64,000 bases of DNA from Pseudomonas corrugata (GCF_001269905.1 NZ_LHVK01000031.1:100323-164322), one strand, 5' to 3'. Positions 10,260 through 19,204 are shown, counted from the first letter of the stretch. Notes: a model not told the origin generated them from the sequence alone. Numbers and translations are program-made.

Positions 10260-10310
10260 TTATGGGGCTACATTAAATAACTCAAATTCATATTTTTCAT
10301 ACTTTGCATA
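10260..10310. promoter_or_regulatory. Candidate LysR-type operator region between leuC and the LysR gene
   Basis: An imperfect inverted pair TTATG-N6-CATTAA (10260-10276) fits the loose T-N11-A LysR rule. It is followed by three CATA elements at 10289, 10298 and 10307, each 9 bases apart. The stretch is strikingly AT-rich against its surroundings. Binding is inferred, not shown. Confidence 0.4.
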
Positions 10311-10337
10311 ACCAACAGGAATCAAACCAGGATCGCC

Positions 10338-11228
10338 ATGGACCTCGCCAACCTCAACGCCTTTATCGCCATCGCCGAGACGGGCAGTTTCTCCGGCGCC
10401 GGTGAACGCTTGCACCTGACCCAGCCGGCGATCAGCAAGCGTATCGCCGGGCTGGAACAGCAGCTCAACGTCCGCTTGTTCGACCGGCTGGGCCGTGAAA
10501 TCGGCCTGACCGAGGCCGGTCGGGCCTTGCTGCCGCGGGCCTATCAAATCCTCAATGTGCTGGACGACACCCGTCGCGCCCTGACCAACCTGGCCGGCGA
10601 AGTCACCGGGCGACTGACGCTCGCCACCAGCCATCACATCGGCCTGCACCGCCTACCGCCTCTATTGAGGGAATTCACCCGACGTTATCCACAAGTGGCC
10701 CTGGACATTCAGTTCCTGGATTCGGAAGTGGCCTACGAAGAAATTCTTCACGGACGGGCGGAACTGGCGGTCATCACCCTCGCCCCCGAGCCGCATGCGC
10801 TGATGCGTGCCACGCCGGTGTGGGACGACCCCCTGGATTTCGTGGTGGCGCCGGAACATGCGCTGCTGGACAATCGCGCGGTCAGCCTGGCGGATATCGC
10901 CCTGCATCCCGCGGTTTTCCCGGGGGGCAATACCTTTACCCATCACATTGTCCGGCGCCTGTTCGAGGCTCAGGACCTGACACCGAACATCGCCATGAGC
11001 ACGAATTATCTGGAAACCATAAAGATGATGGTTTCCATTGGCCTGGCCTGGAGTGTCCTGCCGCGCACCATGCTCGACGATCAGGTGGCGCGCATCCCTT
11101 TGCCGGGCATACAACTCAGTCGCCAGCTAGGCTATATCTTGCACACTGAACGGACACTGTCGAATGCTGCGCGCGCTTTCATGTCCCTACTGGACGCACA
11201 AATCGATCTGCCAGGGACAAGGGCATAG
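10338..11228 (+). CDS. LysR-family transcriptional regulator, divergent from leuC
   Basis: The 296-residue protein has the LysR winged helix at the N terminus (LNAFIAIAETGSFSGAGERL, then LTQPAISKRIAGLEQQL) and a periplasmic-binding-like effector domain from about 90 on. ATG at 10338 has AGGA eight bases upstream. It diverges from leuC. In pseudomonads a LysR gene at this place is a common neighbour of the leucine genes, so control of leuCD is the obvious hypothesis. The effector is not known from the sequence. Confidence 0.9.
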   Translation: MDLANLNAFIAIAETGSFSGAGERLHLTQPAISKRIAGLEQQLNVRLFDRLGREIGLTEAGRALLPRAYQILNVLDDTRRALTNLAGEVTGRLTLATSHHIGLHRLPPLLREFTRRYPQVALDIQFLDSEVAYEEILHGRAELAVITLAPEPHALMRATPVWDDPLDFVVAPEHALLDNRAVSLADIALHPAVFPGGNTFTHHIVRRLFEAQDLTPNIAMSTNYLETIKMMVSIGLAWSVLPRTMLDDQVARIPLPGIQLSRQLGYILHTERTLSNAARAFMSLLDAQIDLPGTRA

Positions 11229-11295
11229 GTTGTGCTACTCCTATAGAGCCGAAAATGCCTGCGCTTAACGCTCACTGCCCAAGGCTCGCTAGATA

Positions 11296-14200
11296 ATGCC
11301 CAAACCCGCTGACCATCTCCCGCCCCTGCCGCGTATCCAGGCGCTTGACCCGAAACGGTCGGAGCAAAGCTGGGACAGCGCGCCGCAGTTGCTGGCCGCG
11401 CTGAACGGAGCGCGGCTGGGGGCCTGGTCGTGGGACATCGATACCGGGCGGATCAGTTGGTCCAGGGGCACCCAGGCGCTGTTCGGCTTCGACCCGCGCC
11501 AGCCGCTGCCAGGGGATGTGGATTACCTGGACCTGCTATTGCCCGAGGACCGCACCAAGGCCATCCGCGCCTTTCACGCGGCCGTGGCCGGCGCGCCGCT
11601 GGAACAGGCGATGCACCATCGCATTGTCTGGCCCGACGGCAGCCTGCACTGGCTGGAAATCAGCGGCAGCGTATCGCCCGACAAGCACGGACGCCCGCGC
11701 ATGATCGGGGTCATCCGTGAGATCACCCACCAGCGCGAGCGCGAACAGGCCTTGCGCAGCTCGGAGAAACGCTTTGCCACGCTCTTTCACCTCTGCCCGA
11801 ACATGGTGCTGCTGACCCGCCAGGAAGACGGGCTGATCAGCGAAGCCAACCAGTATTTCGAAAGCCTGTTCGGCTGGCCGGTGCACGATGTCATCGGCCG
11901 TACCACCCTGGAACTGGGCCTGTGGGTCGATCCCAGCCAGCGGGCAAGACTGGTGGAAGCCACCAAGGCCAAGGGCGAACTGGTGAGCATGGAGGTGGAA
12001 TTCCGCGCCAGTAACGGCCAGATCCACAACGGCATCCTCAGCGCGCAAAAGGTCGAACTTGAAGGGCAGCCCTATCTGCTGAGCACGTTTCTCGACACCA
12101 CTGAACGCAAACTGGCCGAACTGGCCCTCAAGGACAGCCAGGAACGCCTCGACCTGGCCCTCGACTCGGCGCAACTGGGCACCTGGGACTGGCACATACC
12201 TAGCGGCATGCTCTACGGCTCGGCCCGTGCCGCGCAGCTCCATGGCCTGGAGCCCAAGCCGTTCCACGAGTCGTTCGACGCGTTTTTCGAAGGAGTCCCC
12301 GACGAAGAGCGCAACAACATGCGCAATGCGTATCGCAGCCTGCGCGAAGGTCCGGCGGGCAATTATCAACTGACCTATCGCGTGCAATTGCCGGACGGCA
12401 GCTCCCGTTACCTGGAGAGCCGCGCCCGCCTCTACCGCAACGACGACGGCAGCCCCCAACGCATGGCCGGTACCTTGCTGGACATCACCGACCAGGTGGA
12501 ACGCGAGCAGAGCCTGGCGGCGTCGGAGGAAAAATTCGCCACGTTGTTCCAGGTCAGCCCCGATCCGATCTGCGTCACCCACCAGGACAGTAACCGCTTC
12601 CTCGAGATCAACTCCAGCTTCACCCAGACGTTCGGCTGGTCCGCCAGCGACGTGATCGGCCGCAGCGCCGACGAAATCGGTCTCTGGGATGCCTCAGGCA
12701 ACAGCCTGCAACGTATCGAACGGGTGATTCGCGAACAATCGCTGAACAATGTCGCAATTGTCGTCCACCACAAGAACGGCCAACCGCTCACCTGCGTGAT
12801 CTCCAGTCGTCAGATCAACGTCAGCAACCAGCCCTGCGTCGTCACCACCCTGCGGGACATCACCCAACAACAACGCTCCGAAGCGGCCCTGAAGTCCAGC
12901 GAGGAGAAATTCGCCAAGGCGTTCCACTCCAGCCCTGACGCCATCACCATCACCGAACGCGAAAGCGGCCGCTACCTTGAGGTCAATGATGGCTTTTGCC
13001 GCCTGACCGGTTACCGCGCCGACGAAGTGATCGGGCACACGGTGTACGAGGTTGGCATCTGGGCCGAGGAAAAACAGCGCGCAACCCTGTTGACCGAACT
13101 GCAACTCAAGGGCCGGGTGCTTCACCAGGAAATGCTCGGGCGCAACAAGCGCGGGGAATTGCTCACGGTTGAGGTATCGGTCGAGCCCATTACACTCAAC
13201 GAGACGGACTGCCTGCTGCTGACTGCGCGGGACGTGAGCCTGCTGCGCAACGCCGAGGCTCAGATCCGTCACCTGGCCTATCACGACCCGCTGACCAACC
13301 TGCCCAACCGGGCCCTGCTGATGGACCGGCTGAGCCAGCAGATCGCCCTGCTCAAGCGCCATAACCTGCGCGGTGCGCTCCTGTTCCTCGATCTCGACCA
13401 CTTCAAGCACATCAACGATTCCCTGGGCCATCCGGTGGGTGACACGGTGCTGAAAATCATCACCGCGCGCCTGGAAGCCAGCGTTCGCCTGGAGGACACC
13501 GTCGCGCGATTGGGCGGCGACGAGTTCGTGGTGTTGCTCAGCGGCCTGGAAGGTACCCGCAACGAAGTCAGCGAGCAGGTGCAGAAGCTGGCCGACACCC
13601 TGCGCGAACTGCTGTCGGAACCGATGTTCCTCGACGGCCAGCGACTTCAGGTCACACCCAGCATTGGCATGGCGCTGATTCCCGACCATGGCGCTACCCC
13701 AGCCGACCTGCTCAAGCGCGCCGACATTGCGCTTTATCGCGCCAAGGATTCGGGGCGCAACACCTCGCAGATGTTTCACACCACCATGCAAAAGGCGGCC
13801 AGTGAACGGCTGCGCATGGAAACCGACTTGCGCCAGGCCTTGGCCCGCAACGAGTTCAGCCTGCACTTCCAACCCCAGGTCGACGCCCGCGACAACCGGA
13901 TCGTCGGTGCCGAAGCACTGGTGCGCTGGCATCATCCCGAACTGGGCGCCCAGTCGCCCAACGAGTTCATCAAGGTCCTGGAAGACAGCGGACTGATCCT
14001 GGAAGTGGGCACCTGGATCCTCGATGAAGCCTGTGATGGCTTCAAGCAATTGATCGCCAAGGGCAAGATCGATCCGCAGCGGTTCAGTCTGTGCGTGAAC
14101 ATCAGCCCGCGCCAGTTCCGGCAGAGCGACTTCGTTGAGCGCATCGAAAGCAGCCTCGCGACCCACGGCCTGCCCTGCACCATTTTGAAACTGGAAATCA

Positions 14201-14574
14201 CCGAAGGCATCGTGATCCAGAACCTGGACGACACCATCGGCAAGATGCGTCGCCTCAAGAAGCTGGGGGTGAGCTTCGCCATGGATGACTTTGGCACCGG
14301 TTATTCGTCGCTGACCTACCTCAAGCGTCTTCCAGTGGATACGCTGAAAATCGACCAATCATTCGTGCGCGACGCCACCAGCGACCCCAACGATGCCGAG
14401 ATCATCCGTGCCATCGTCGCCATGGCCCGCAGCCTTAACCTGGAGATGATTGCCGAAGGCGTGGAAACCCTGGAACAACTGCACTTCCTGCAGGGGCTCG
14501 ATTGCCATCTGTACCAGGGCTACCTGCACAGCCGGCCGTTGCCGCTGGATGCGTTCGAGCGGTTGCTTCCGTAA
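11296..14574 (+). CDS. Five-PAS GGDEF-EAL protein (cyclic-di-GMP turnover)
   Basis: The 1092-residue protein probably makes and/or degrades cyclic-di-GMP. There are five PAS-like units at about 30-150, 155-275, 285-405, 415-525 and 535-650. Units 2, 4 and 5 share the pattern FATLF/FAKAF..SP and a GLW or GIW ending. The GGDEF domain (about 655-825) keeps RLGGDEFVVL and an RLED I-site five residues upstream. The EAL domain (about 840-1090) keeps GAEALVRW, DDFGTGYSSL and KIDQSFVRD. Both catalytic halves look intact. No signal peptide or membrane span is seen, so it is probably cytoplasmic. The ATG has no clear Shine-Dalgarno. Confidence 0.93.
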   Translation: MPKPADHLPPLPRIQALDPKRSEQSWDSAPQLLAALNGARLGAWSWDIDTGRISWSRGTQALFGFDPRQPLPGDVDYLDLLLPEDRTKAIRAFHAAVAGAPLEQAMHHRIVWPDGSLHWLEISGSVSPDKHGRPRMIGVIREITHQREREQALRSSEKRFATLFHLCPNMVLLTRQEDGLISEANQYFESLFGWPVHDVIGRTTLELGLWVDPSQRARLVEATKAKGELVSMEVEFRASNGQIHNGILSAQKVELEGQPYLLSTFLDTTERKLAELALKDSQERLDLALDSAQLGTWDWHIPSGMLYGSARAAQLHGLEPKPFHESFDAFFEGVPDEERNNMRNAYRSLREGPAGNYQLTYRVQLPDGSSRYLESRARLYRNDDGSPQRMAGTLLDITDQVEREQSLAASEEKFATLFQVSPDPICVTHQDSNRFLEINSSFTQTFGWSASDVIGRSADEIGLWDASGNSLQRIERVIREQSLNNVAIVVHHKNGQPLTCVISSRQINVSNQPCVVTTLRDITQQQRSEAALKSSEEKFAKAFHSSPDAITITERESGRYLEVNDGFCRLTGYRADEVIGHTVYEVGIWAEEKQRATLLTELQLKGRVLHQEMLGRNKRGELLTVEVSVEPITLNETDCLLLTARDVSLLRNAEAQIRHLAYHDPLTNLPNRALLMDRLSQQIALLKRHNLRGALLFLDLDHFKHINDSLGHPVGDTVLKIITARLEASVRLEDTVARLGGDEFVVLLSGLEGTRNEVSEQVQKLADTLRELLSEPMFLDGQRLQVTPSIGMALIPDHGATPADLLKRADIALYRAKDSGRNTSQMFHTTMQKAASERLRMETDLRQALARNEFSLHFQPQVDARDNRIVGAEALVRWHHPELGAQSPNEFIKVLEDSGLILEVGTWILDEACDGFKQLIAKGKIDPQRFSLCVNISPRQFRQSDFVERIESSLATHGLPCTILKLEITEGIVIQNLDDTIGKMRRLKKLGVSFAMDDFGTGYSSLTYLKRLPVDTLKIDQSFVRDATSDPNDAEIIRAIVAMARSLNLEMIAEGVETLEQLHFLQGLDCHLYQGYLHSRPLPLDAFERLLP

Positions 14575-14591
14575 CGAGCGAAACTGTCTTC

Positions 14592-14722
14592 TGTGGCGAG
14601 GGGATTCATCCCCGCTGGGCTGCAAAGCAGCCCCCATGCTGCAGACTCAATCCATCTGACATACCGAGTTGGCTGATTTTAGGGCTGCTACGCAGCCCTG
14701 AGGGGATTTATCCCCTCGCCAC
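14592..14722. repeat. Second REP family (GGCGAGGGGATT...ATCCCC), inverted pair
   Basis: GTGGCGAGGGGATTCATCCC at 14592 and its inverse ATTTATCCCCTCGCCAC at 14722 enclose a small GCTGGGCTGCAAAGCAGCCC hairpin. This family differs from the GGGAGCGAGCC REP and recurs at 36066-36214. Confidence 0.8.
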
Positions 14723-14749
14723 AACGGAGTTTTACAAAGCTTTCCATAT

Positions 14750-14781
14750 GAAAAAGGGCGCCCCTTCGGCGCCCTTTTTCA
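14750..14781. terminator. Bidirectional terminator beside the Hsp20 gene
   Basis: A perfect hairpin (AAAAAGGGCGCC, loop CCTTC, then the inverse ending in a T run) lies 12 bases beyond the Hsp20 stop. A-runs and T-runs on both sides allow termination either way. Confidence 0.85.
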
Positions 14782-14792
14782 GTGGCGATGCA

Positions 14793-15245
14793 TCAGTTCT
14801 GCAGCGCGGGTTGCTGCTGCGCACCGTTGATCGGGATGCGCTTGGCTTTCGCCTCTTCCGGAATCACCCGCAACAGGTCGATGCTCAACAGACCGTTGCT
14901 CAGGCCGGCGGACTTGATCTCGATATGATCCGCCAAGCGGAAGGACAGCTTGAACGCACGCTGGGCGATGCCCTGATGCAGGTAGGTCACGCTGTCGTTG
15001 CTGGCCTCGCGCTTACCGCCGCTGATGGTCAGCACGCCTTTTTCCACCTGCAGGTCCAGGTCTTCTTCCTGGAAGCCGGCGGCGGCGACTACGATGCGGT
15101 ATTCATCATCACCGTATTTTTCCACGTTGTAGGGTGGATAGCTGCTGCCCGGTTCGTTGCGCAAGGCGGTTTCGAACAGGTCGTTGAAACGGTCGAAGCC
15201 CACCGAGGAACGGAACAGAGGGGCCAGCGAAAATGCAGTACTCAT
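14793..15245 (-). CDS. ibpA: Small heat-shock protein of the Hsp20/IbpA class
   Basis: The 150-residue alpha-crystallin-type chaperone holds unfolding proteins for refolding by DnaK and ClpB. The N terminus FSLAPLFRSSVGFDRFNDLFE and the middle YNVEKYGDDEYRIVVAAAGF are the IbpA pattern. The core ends at SNGLLSIDL, and a short tail with RIPI provides the IxI oligomerisation motif. The gene is monocistronic, with a sigma-32 promoter and a ROSE-like leader upstream and a strong terminator downstream. Confidence 0.94.
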   Translation of the reverse strand: MSTAFSLAPLFRSSVGFDRFNDLFETALRNEPGSSYPPYNVEKYGDDEYRIVVAAAGFQEEDLDLQVEKGVLTISGGKREASNDSVTYLHQGIAQRAFKLSFRLADHIEIKSAGLSNGLLSIDLLRVIPEEAKAKRIPINGAQQQPALQN

Positions 15246-15315
15246 GATTCAAATCTCCTGAAAAGTTCAGCAAGGTTTTTTGTCTCCGCGACCCGAATTC
15301 GGCATCGCGTACCCC
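15246..15315 (-). promoter_or_regulatory. ROSE-type RNA thermometer in the ibpA 5' leader
   Basis: The leader read on the minus strand ends CCTTGCTGAACTTTTCAGGA followed by GATTTGAATC and ATG. TTGCT (15269-15273) can pair with the AGGAG ribosome site (15255-15259), leaving a small internal irregularity. This is the hallmark of ROSE elements in gammaproteobacterial Hsp20 genes. An upstream GCGATGCCGAATTCGGGTCGC stretch (written here for its stem) can form a second hairpin. Melting on heating would free the ribosome site. Confidence 0.82.
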
Positions 15316-15317
15316 TT

Positions 15318-15345
15318 ATCTAGGGATCGCCAAATACTTTTCAAG
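15318..15345 (-). promoter_or_regulatory. Sigma-32 (RpoH) promoter of ibpA
   Basis: The minus strand reads CTTGAAA (15339-15345), a 13-base spacer, then CCCTAGAT (15318-15325). This matches the heat-shock consensus CTTGAAA-N11-16-CCCCATNT well and sits just upstream of the ROSE leader. Confidence 0.82.
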
Positions 15346-15365
15346 AGCTTTTTTCGAAATTTTTT

Positions 15366-16325
15366 TCAGGCCGCTTCGGTGCGCTGCACACCCAGCAAAT
15401 GGCCCACGGCATCGAGCTCGGTTTCCCGACGCAGCGCGGTAAACAGCTCGACCGCTTCAGGATAATTGCGGGTCAGCATCGCCAGCCACTGCTTCAAGCG
15501 CCCGGGCGCCTGACGCGGCGTCAGCTGTTCGACCACTTGTACCCAGAAATCCTGGAGCATCGGTTGCAGCTCGGCCCAGGACATCTGCACCACCTCTTCA
15601 CCGGCGCGGGCGGCGGCGATCTGCCGGGCCAGGTCCGGACGGGAAACGAGGCCGCGACCGAGCATGATGTCCTCTACGCCGCTGATTTCACGGCAACGAC
15701 GCCAATCTTCGACACTCCAGATATCCCCATTGGCGAATACCGGCACCTTGACCACTTCCTGCACCCGGGGAATCCATTCCCAATGGGCCGGCGGCTTGTA
15801 GCCGTCAGTCTTGGTCCGCGCGTGCACCACGATGTGCGCCGCCCCGCCTTCGGCCAGCGCCGTCGCGCAGACCAGCGCACCGTCCGGACTGTCGAAGCCC
15901 AGGCGCATCTTGGCCGTGACCGGGATATGCTTTGGCACCGCGCGACGGACATGTTCGACGATTTCGTTGAGCAGCTCCGGCTCCTTGAGCAACACCGCGC
16001 CGCCTCGGGACTTGTTCACTGTCTTGGCCGGGCAGCCAAAATTCAGGTCAACCACCTCCGAACCCAATTCGCACGCCAACGCCGCGTTTTCCGCCAGGCA
16101 CACCGGGTCGGAGCCCAGCAATTGCACACGCAGCGGCACGCCGGCAGCGGTTCGGGCGCCGGTCAGCAGCTCCGGGGCGAGCTTGTGGAAATAGGCCGGT
16201 GTGAGCAGGCGATCATTGACGCGGATGAACTCGGTCACGCACCAGTCGATACCACCGACGCGAGTCAGGACGTCCCGCAGGATGTTGTCGACCAACCCCT
16301 CCATGGGCGCCAGGGCAATTTGCAT
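15366..16325 (-). CDS. dusC: tRNA-dihydrouridine synthase, DusC type
   Basis: Dus enzymes reduce uridine in tRNA with FMN and NADPH, and DusC acts on U16. The 319-residue protein starts MQIALAPMEGLVD, the FMN-barrel entry. It has NFGCPAKTVNKSRGGA with the catalytic Cys, plus HARTKTDGYKPPAHW and ANGDIW, which are FMN and active-site loops. The N-terminal sequence follows E. coli DusC rather than DusA or DusB. A GTG four codons earlier is an alternative start. Its neighbour upstream is a thioesterase gene on the same strand. Confidence 0.9.
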   Translation of the reverse strand: MQIALAPMEGLVDNILRDVLTRVGGIDWCVTEFIRVNDRLLTPAYFHKLAPELLTGARTAAGVPLRVQLLGSDPVCLAENAALACELGSEVVDLNFGCPAKTVNKSRGGAVLLKEPELLNEIVEHVRRAVPKHIPVTAKMRLGFDSPDGALVCATALAEGGAAHIVVHARTKTDGYKPPAHWEWIPRVQEVVKVPVFANGDIWSVEDWRRCREISGVEDIMLGRGLVSRPDLARQIAAARAGEEVVQMSWAELQPMLQDFWVQVVEQLTPRQAPGRLKQWLAMLTRNYPEAVELFTALRRETELDAVGHLLGVQRTEAA

Positions 16326-16370
16326 GGGAAAACGCACTCAACGAAAAAACGTGCGGCAGTTTACCGGATT

Positions 16371-16401
16371 CTGTGGGAGCAAGCCTGCTCGCGATAGCGC
16401 T
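16371..16401. repeat. Single REP core
   Basis: One unpaired core, GGGAGCAAGCCTGCTCGCGA, lies in the short gap between the thioesterase gene and dusC. Confidence 0.7.
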
Positions 16402-16404
16402 GGA

Positions 16405-16863
16405 TCAGTTGGCGAGGATGCCGGATGAAGCATGGGCCGCTAGCGCCGGGCCATAGCCTTCGATGAATTCCGGCGGCATGCGCTTGGGCTTGCCGGTGGA
16501 GAGTTCGATGCAGACAAATGTGGTCTGCGCCCGCAGCACGGTGGTGTTGTCGCTGGGACGGACCAGTTGGAAATGCCGGGTCATCTTCAGCCGCTGGTCC
16601 CAGTCGACGATCCAGGTGGCCAGTTGCAGTTCGTCGCCTTCGTAGGCAGCCGCCAGGTAGTCGACTTCATGGCGCACCACCGCCATTGCCCGGTCCAGTC
16701 GGCGGTACTCCGCCAGGTCCAGCCCCAGGCGCTGGGAGTGACGCCAGGCACAGCGTTCGAGCCAGGTGACGTAGACCGCGTTGTTGGCGTGGCCCAGCCC
16801 GTCGATGTCTTCGACAGCTACTTGAAGATCAATAATGAACGGCGTTGCCCGATCCCAGCCCAT
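16405..16863 (-). CDS. Acyl-CoA thioesterase, 4HBT hotdog family
   Basis: The 152-residue protein has the 4-hydroxybenzoyl-CoA thioesterase/YbgC pattern: VEDIDGLGHANNAVYVTWLE at about 17-36 with the acidic and His residues of the active site, then VVRHEVDYLAAA, a typical second strand. Length is normal for the family. It should hydrolyse an acyl-CoA in the cytoplasm, but the chain length cannot be read from sequence. It sits upstream of dusC on the same strand, separated by a REP core. Confidence 0.85.
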   Translation of the reverse strand: MGWDRATPFIIDLQVAVEDIDGLGHANNAVYVTWLERCAWRHSQRLGLDLAEYRRLDRAMAVVRHEVDYLAAAYEGDELQLATWIVDWDQRLKMTRHFQLVRPSDNTTVLRAQTTFVCIELSTGKPKRMPPEFIEGYGPALAAHASSGILAN

Positions 16864-16909
16864 GCCCCTCTCCCGGTCGAATGTGGATCGGGGCAGTGTA
16901 CCCGATCCC

Positions 16910-17001
16910 TGTGGGAGGCGGGCTTGCTCGCGATGGCGATGGGTCAGACTGCATCAATGTCGAATATACCGACGCGATCGCGGGCAAGCCTGGCTCCCAC
17001 C
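16910..17001. repeat. Inverted REP pair
   Basis: GTGGGAGGCGGGCTTGCTCG at the left and CGCGGGCAAGCCTGGCTCCC at the right (trimmed) flank about 40 bases, between the thioesterase and hydrolase genes. Confidence 0.75.
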
Positions 17002-17003
17002 AC

Positions 17004-17837
17004 TCAGGCCGATTGCCGTGCTTGCAGATTGCGCCCGGCCAGCAGCGATAACACGCCATCGATGACGCGGGGATCGGCCAGCACCCGCTGGTGCCCACCC
17101 TGGGGCAAACGCAGCAGGCGGCTGTCAAACCAGGCCTCATGAATCAACTGCGACTCGTTGACCAAGACGGAGGTGTCGTCCTCGGCGTGGACGATCAACC
17201 CCGGCACATCCAACTGATAATGCGCCACGTCCAACTTCGAGGCGCGCATGCCCACATCGTGTTCCACCTGACGAATGAAGGCCGAACGCGCCCGGGGTGG
17301 AAGGCCCACCAGCTGGGCGAAGCCGCGCAGCACCCCAAGAATGCGCGCGGGGGCAGCAATGCTGACCAGTGTCTCGGTACGCAGCCCCAGCTGGACCGCG
17401 AGCATGGCACTGGCCCCGCCCATGGAATGCCCGATCACCGCTTGCAGCGGCGGCAGTTCTGCCGCAGCTTCGAGCATTGCCCTGGCGAACAGCAGAACAT
17501 TCGCCTCACGGCCAGGTGAACGGCCATGGGCCGGTCCGTCCAGCGCCACTACCGTATAGCCAGCGTTCACCAACGCCGTGATCAGCGCAGCGAACTGCGT
17601 GGGTCGCCCTTCCCAGCCATGCATCAGCAAGACGGTCGGACCTTTGCCCCAGCGCAGGGCCGAAAGACCGAAGCGCAAGGTGATGCGCTCGGAGCTTGCC
17701 AGCAATGGCAATTCCCAGTCCCGTGGCGGCAGATTCCGGGGATGCATGAACAGTGCGCGCATTTTCCTTGCCACCAAACGCGGAGCCACCCGACCCAGCG
17801 TGCCGTTGACGCCACGAATCCAGCTCAATCTGTCCAT
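17004..17837 (-). CDS. Alpha/beta hydrolase next to a TetR regulator
   Basis: The 277-residue protein shows an alpha/beta-hydrolase fold with an oxyanion region LLMHGWEGRPTQF, nucleophile elbow GHSMGGASAM (Ser nucleophile), and late Asp and His (EDDTSVL, GGHQRVL). No signal peptide is seen, so it should be a cytoplasmic esterase or lipase-like enzyme of unknown substrate. It starts 29 bases after the TetR stop on the same strand, so the two are probably one transcription unit and the regulator may respond to the hydrolase substrate. Confidence 0.85.
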   Translation of the reverse strand: MDRLSWIRGVNGTLGRVAPRLVARKMRALFMHPRNLPPRDWELPLLASSERITLRFGLSALRWGKGPTVLLMHGWEGRPTQFAALITALVNAGYTVVALDGPAHGRSPGREANVLLFARAMLEAAAELPPLQAVIGHSMGGASAMLAVQLGLRTETLVSIAAPARILGVLRGFAQLVGLPPRARSAFIRQVEHDVGMRASKLDVAHYQLDVPGLIVHAEDDTSVLVNESQLIHEAWFDSRLLRLPQGGHQRVLADPRVIDGVLSLLAGRNLQARQSA

Positions 17838-17866
17838 CGTTCTTCTCCCACGGCTTGCGCCTTAGC

Positions 17867-18406
17867 TCACCGCACCGCAGATTTGGCGGCACGCAGCACA
17901 CGATCCGATAACTCTCCCGGACCCAACGCCCGGGCCAGGGCCAAGCCACCGACCATCAAGGCAATGTCAGCGAGGGCCTTGTCGGCGTCTTCCGGGCTGG
18001 CGGCCAATTGCGCCGCCATTAACTCAATGTGTTCGTTGAGCACGTCACGAAACGGATCCGGCAGGCGTCCCAACTCACCGATCGACGCCGGGATCGGGCA
18101 GGCGTTTTCGGTGGAGTCCCGATGCTTGCGCGACAGGTAGAACGCCGCCACCAGGGCGCGCCGCTCTTCGCCGGTCAGTTCGGCATCCATGTCGGCGATC
18201 AGGCCCCGACGCCGACTGAGCAACTGTTTGAAAGCCTCCAGCATCAGCGCATCCTTGCTTTCGAAATGAGCGTAGAACCCGCCCACCGTCAGCCCGGCCG
18301 CGCCCATTACCTCGCCCACGCTCGGCTCGGCCGGACCACGCTGGATCAACGCGTCACTGGCGGCCTTGATAATGCGCTCACGGGTCTGTGCTTTTTTATC
18401 GCTCAT
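17867..18406 (-). CDS. TetR-family transcriptional regulator
   Basis: The 179-residue protein has a TetR helix-turn-helix (ERIIKAASDALIQ, then VGEVMGAAGLTVGGFYAHF) at about 10-55 and a ligand-binding helical half after it. This is close in form to the PsrA/AcrR-like group where GGFYAHF is common. It is followed on the same strand by an alpha/beta hydrolase gene. The ATG at 18406 lies beside an AT-rich palindromic stretch that may be its own operator. Confidence 0.88.
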   Translation of the reverse strand: MSDKKAQTRERIIKAASDALIQRGPAEPSVGEVMGAAGLTVGGFYAHFESKDALMLEAFKQLLSRRRGLIADMDAELTGEERRALVAAFYLSRKHRDSTENACPIPASIGELGRLPDPFRDVLNEHIELMAAQLAASPEDADKALADIALMVGGLALARALGPGELSDRVLRAAKSAVR

Positions 18407-18417
18407 TGCTGCCTCCG

Positions 18418-18437
18418 AATATTACGATCACAATATT
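18418..18437. promoter_or_regulatory. Possible TetR operator (AATATT-N8-AATATT)
   Basis: Two AATATT elements separated by 8 bases stand just upstream of the TetR start in an AT-rich patch. The palindromic form and position fit autoregulation, but no footprint can be inferred. Confidence 0.35.
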
Positions 18438-18530
18438 ATATGCATAATAATTTTCCGCAAGCGGAATCTCGGCCCGCTGGTCGGCAGTATCTTGTTCGAG
18501 GACAGGAGAATTGGCTGAACGCCAGACAAA

Positions 18531-18560
18531 CAAAAGGGCCATTCAATAATTGAATGACCC
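18531..18560 (-). terminator. Terminator of the gltX-tRNA transcript
   Basis: On the minus strand a long hairpin (GGGTCATTCAAT and its partner ATTGAATGGCCC) is followed by TTTTG, about 30 bases past the last tRNA-Glu. A smaller CCCGC/GCGGG hairpin lies between (18570-18582). Confidence 0.75.
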
Positions 18561-18588
18561 CTATAAAATCCCGCAAAGCGGGTAATCG

Positions 18589-18664
18589 TGGCGTCCCCTA
18601 GGGGACTCGAACCCCTGTTACCGCCGTGAAAGGGCGGTGTCCTAGGCCACTAGACGAAGGGGAC
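18589..18664 (-). tRNA. tRNA-Glu (anticodon TTC), copy 2
   Basis: The 76-base gene including encoded CCA folds as a cloverleaf. The acceptor is GTCCCC with GGGGAC, the anticodon loop CTTTCAC gives TTC, and the T arm contains GGTTCGAGTCC. It is identical to the copy at 18869. Confidence 0.97.
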
Positions 18665-18740
18665 ACAAACCTTCTTGCTTGATCAGCGCTGAGAACTGAT
18701 CGATTCAAGGCCGGTGTGGCCAGACCTTGAACCTGACAAT

Positions 18741-18816
<76 letters not shown>

Positions 18817-18868
18817 GGATTTTCGCCTCGCGGCGGAGCGACATCTTGCAACATCGCTTCTGTAAAAC

Positions 18869-18944
18869 TGGCGTCCCCTAGGGGACTCGAACCCCTGTTA
18901 CCGCCGTGAAAGGGCGGTGTCCTAGGCCACTAGACGAAGGGGAC
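18869..18944 (-). tRNA. tRNA-Glu (anticodon TTC), copy 1
   Basis: Same 76-base gene as at 18589. It is part of a tandem Glu-Ala duplication downstream of gltX, the enzyme that charges it. Confidence 0.97.
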
Positions 18945-19022
18945 GCAAACCCTTCTAACTACTGATCAACGCTGAGTGTTGATCGCTTCAAGGCCGGTGT
19001 GGCCAGACCCTGAAGTGTAAAT

Positions 19023-19098
<76 letters not shown>

Positions 19099-19204
19099 TC
19101 ATCGCTGAGGACGGGGCGAATCTTAAGGGCGTATCGGAGGGCTGTCAAATTTATTTTCAACAAATTTGAAAATTTTTTGCCGGGATAACAACCACTTACC
19201 GACA

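Noticed and set aside
10182..10337. Leucine leader peptide/attenuator before leuC
   Set aside because: No short open frame with a Leu run and no terminator hairpin were found.
12694..14358. 554-codon reverse open frame inside the GGDEF-EAL gene
   Set aside because: Antisense shadow of a gene with intact GGDEF and EAL motifs.
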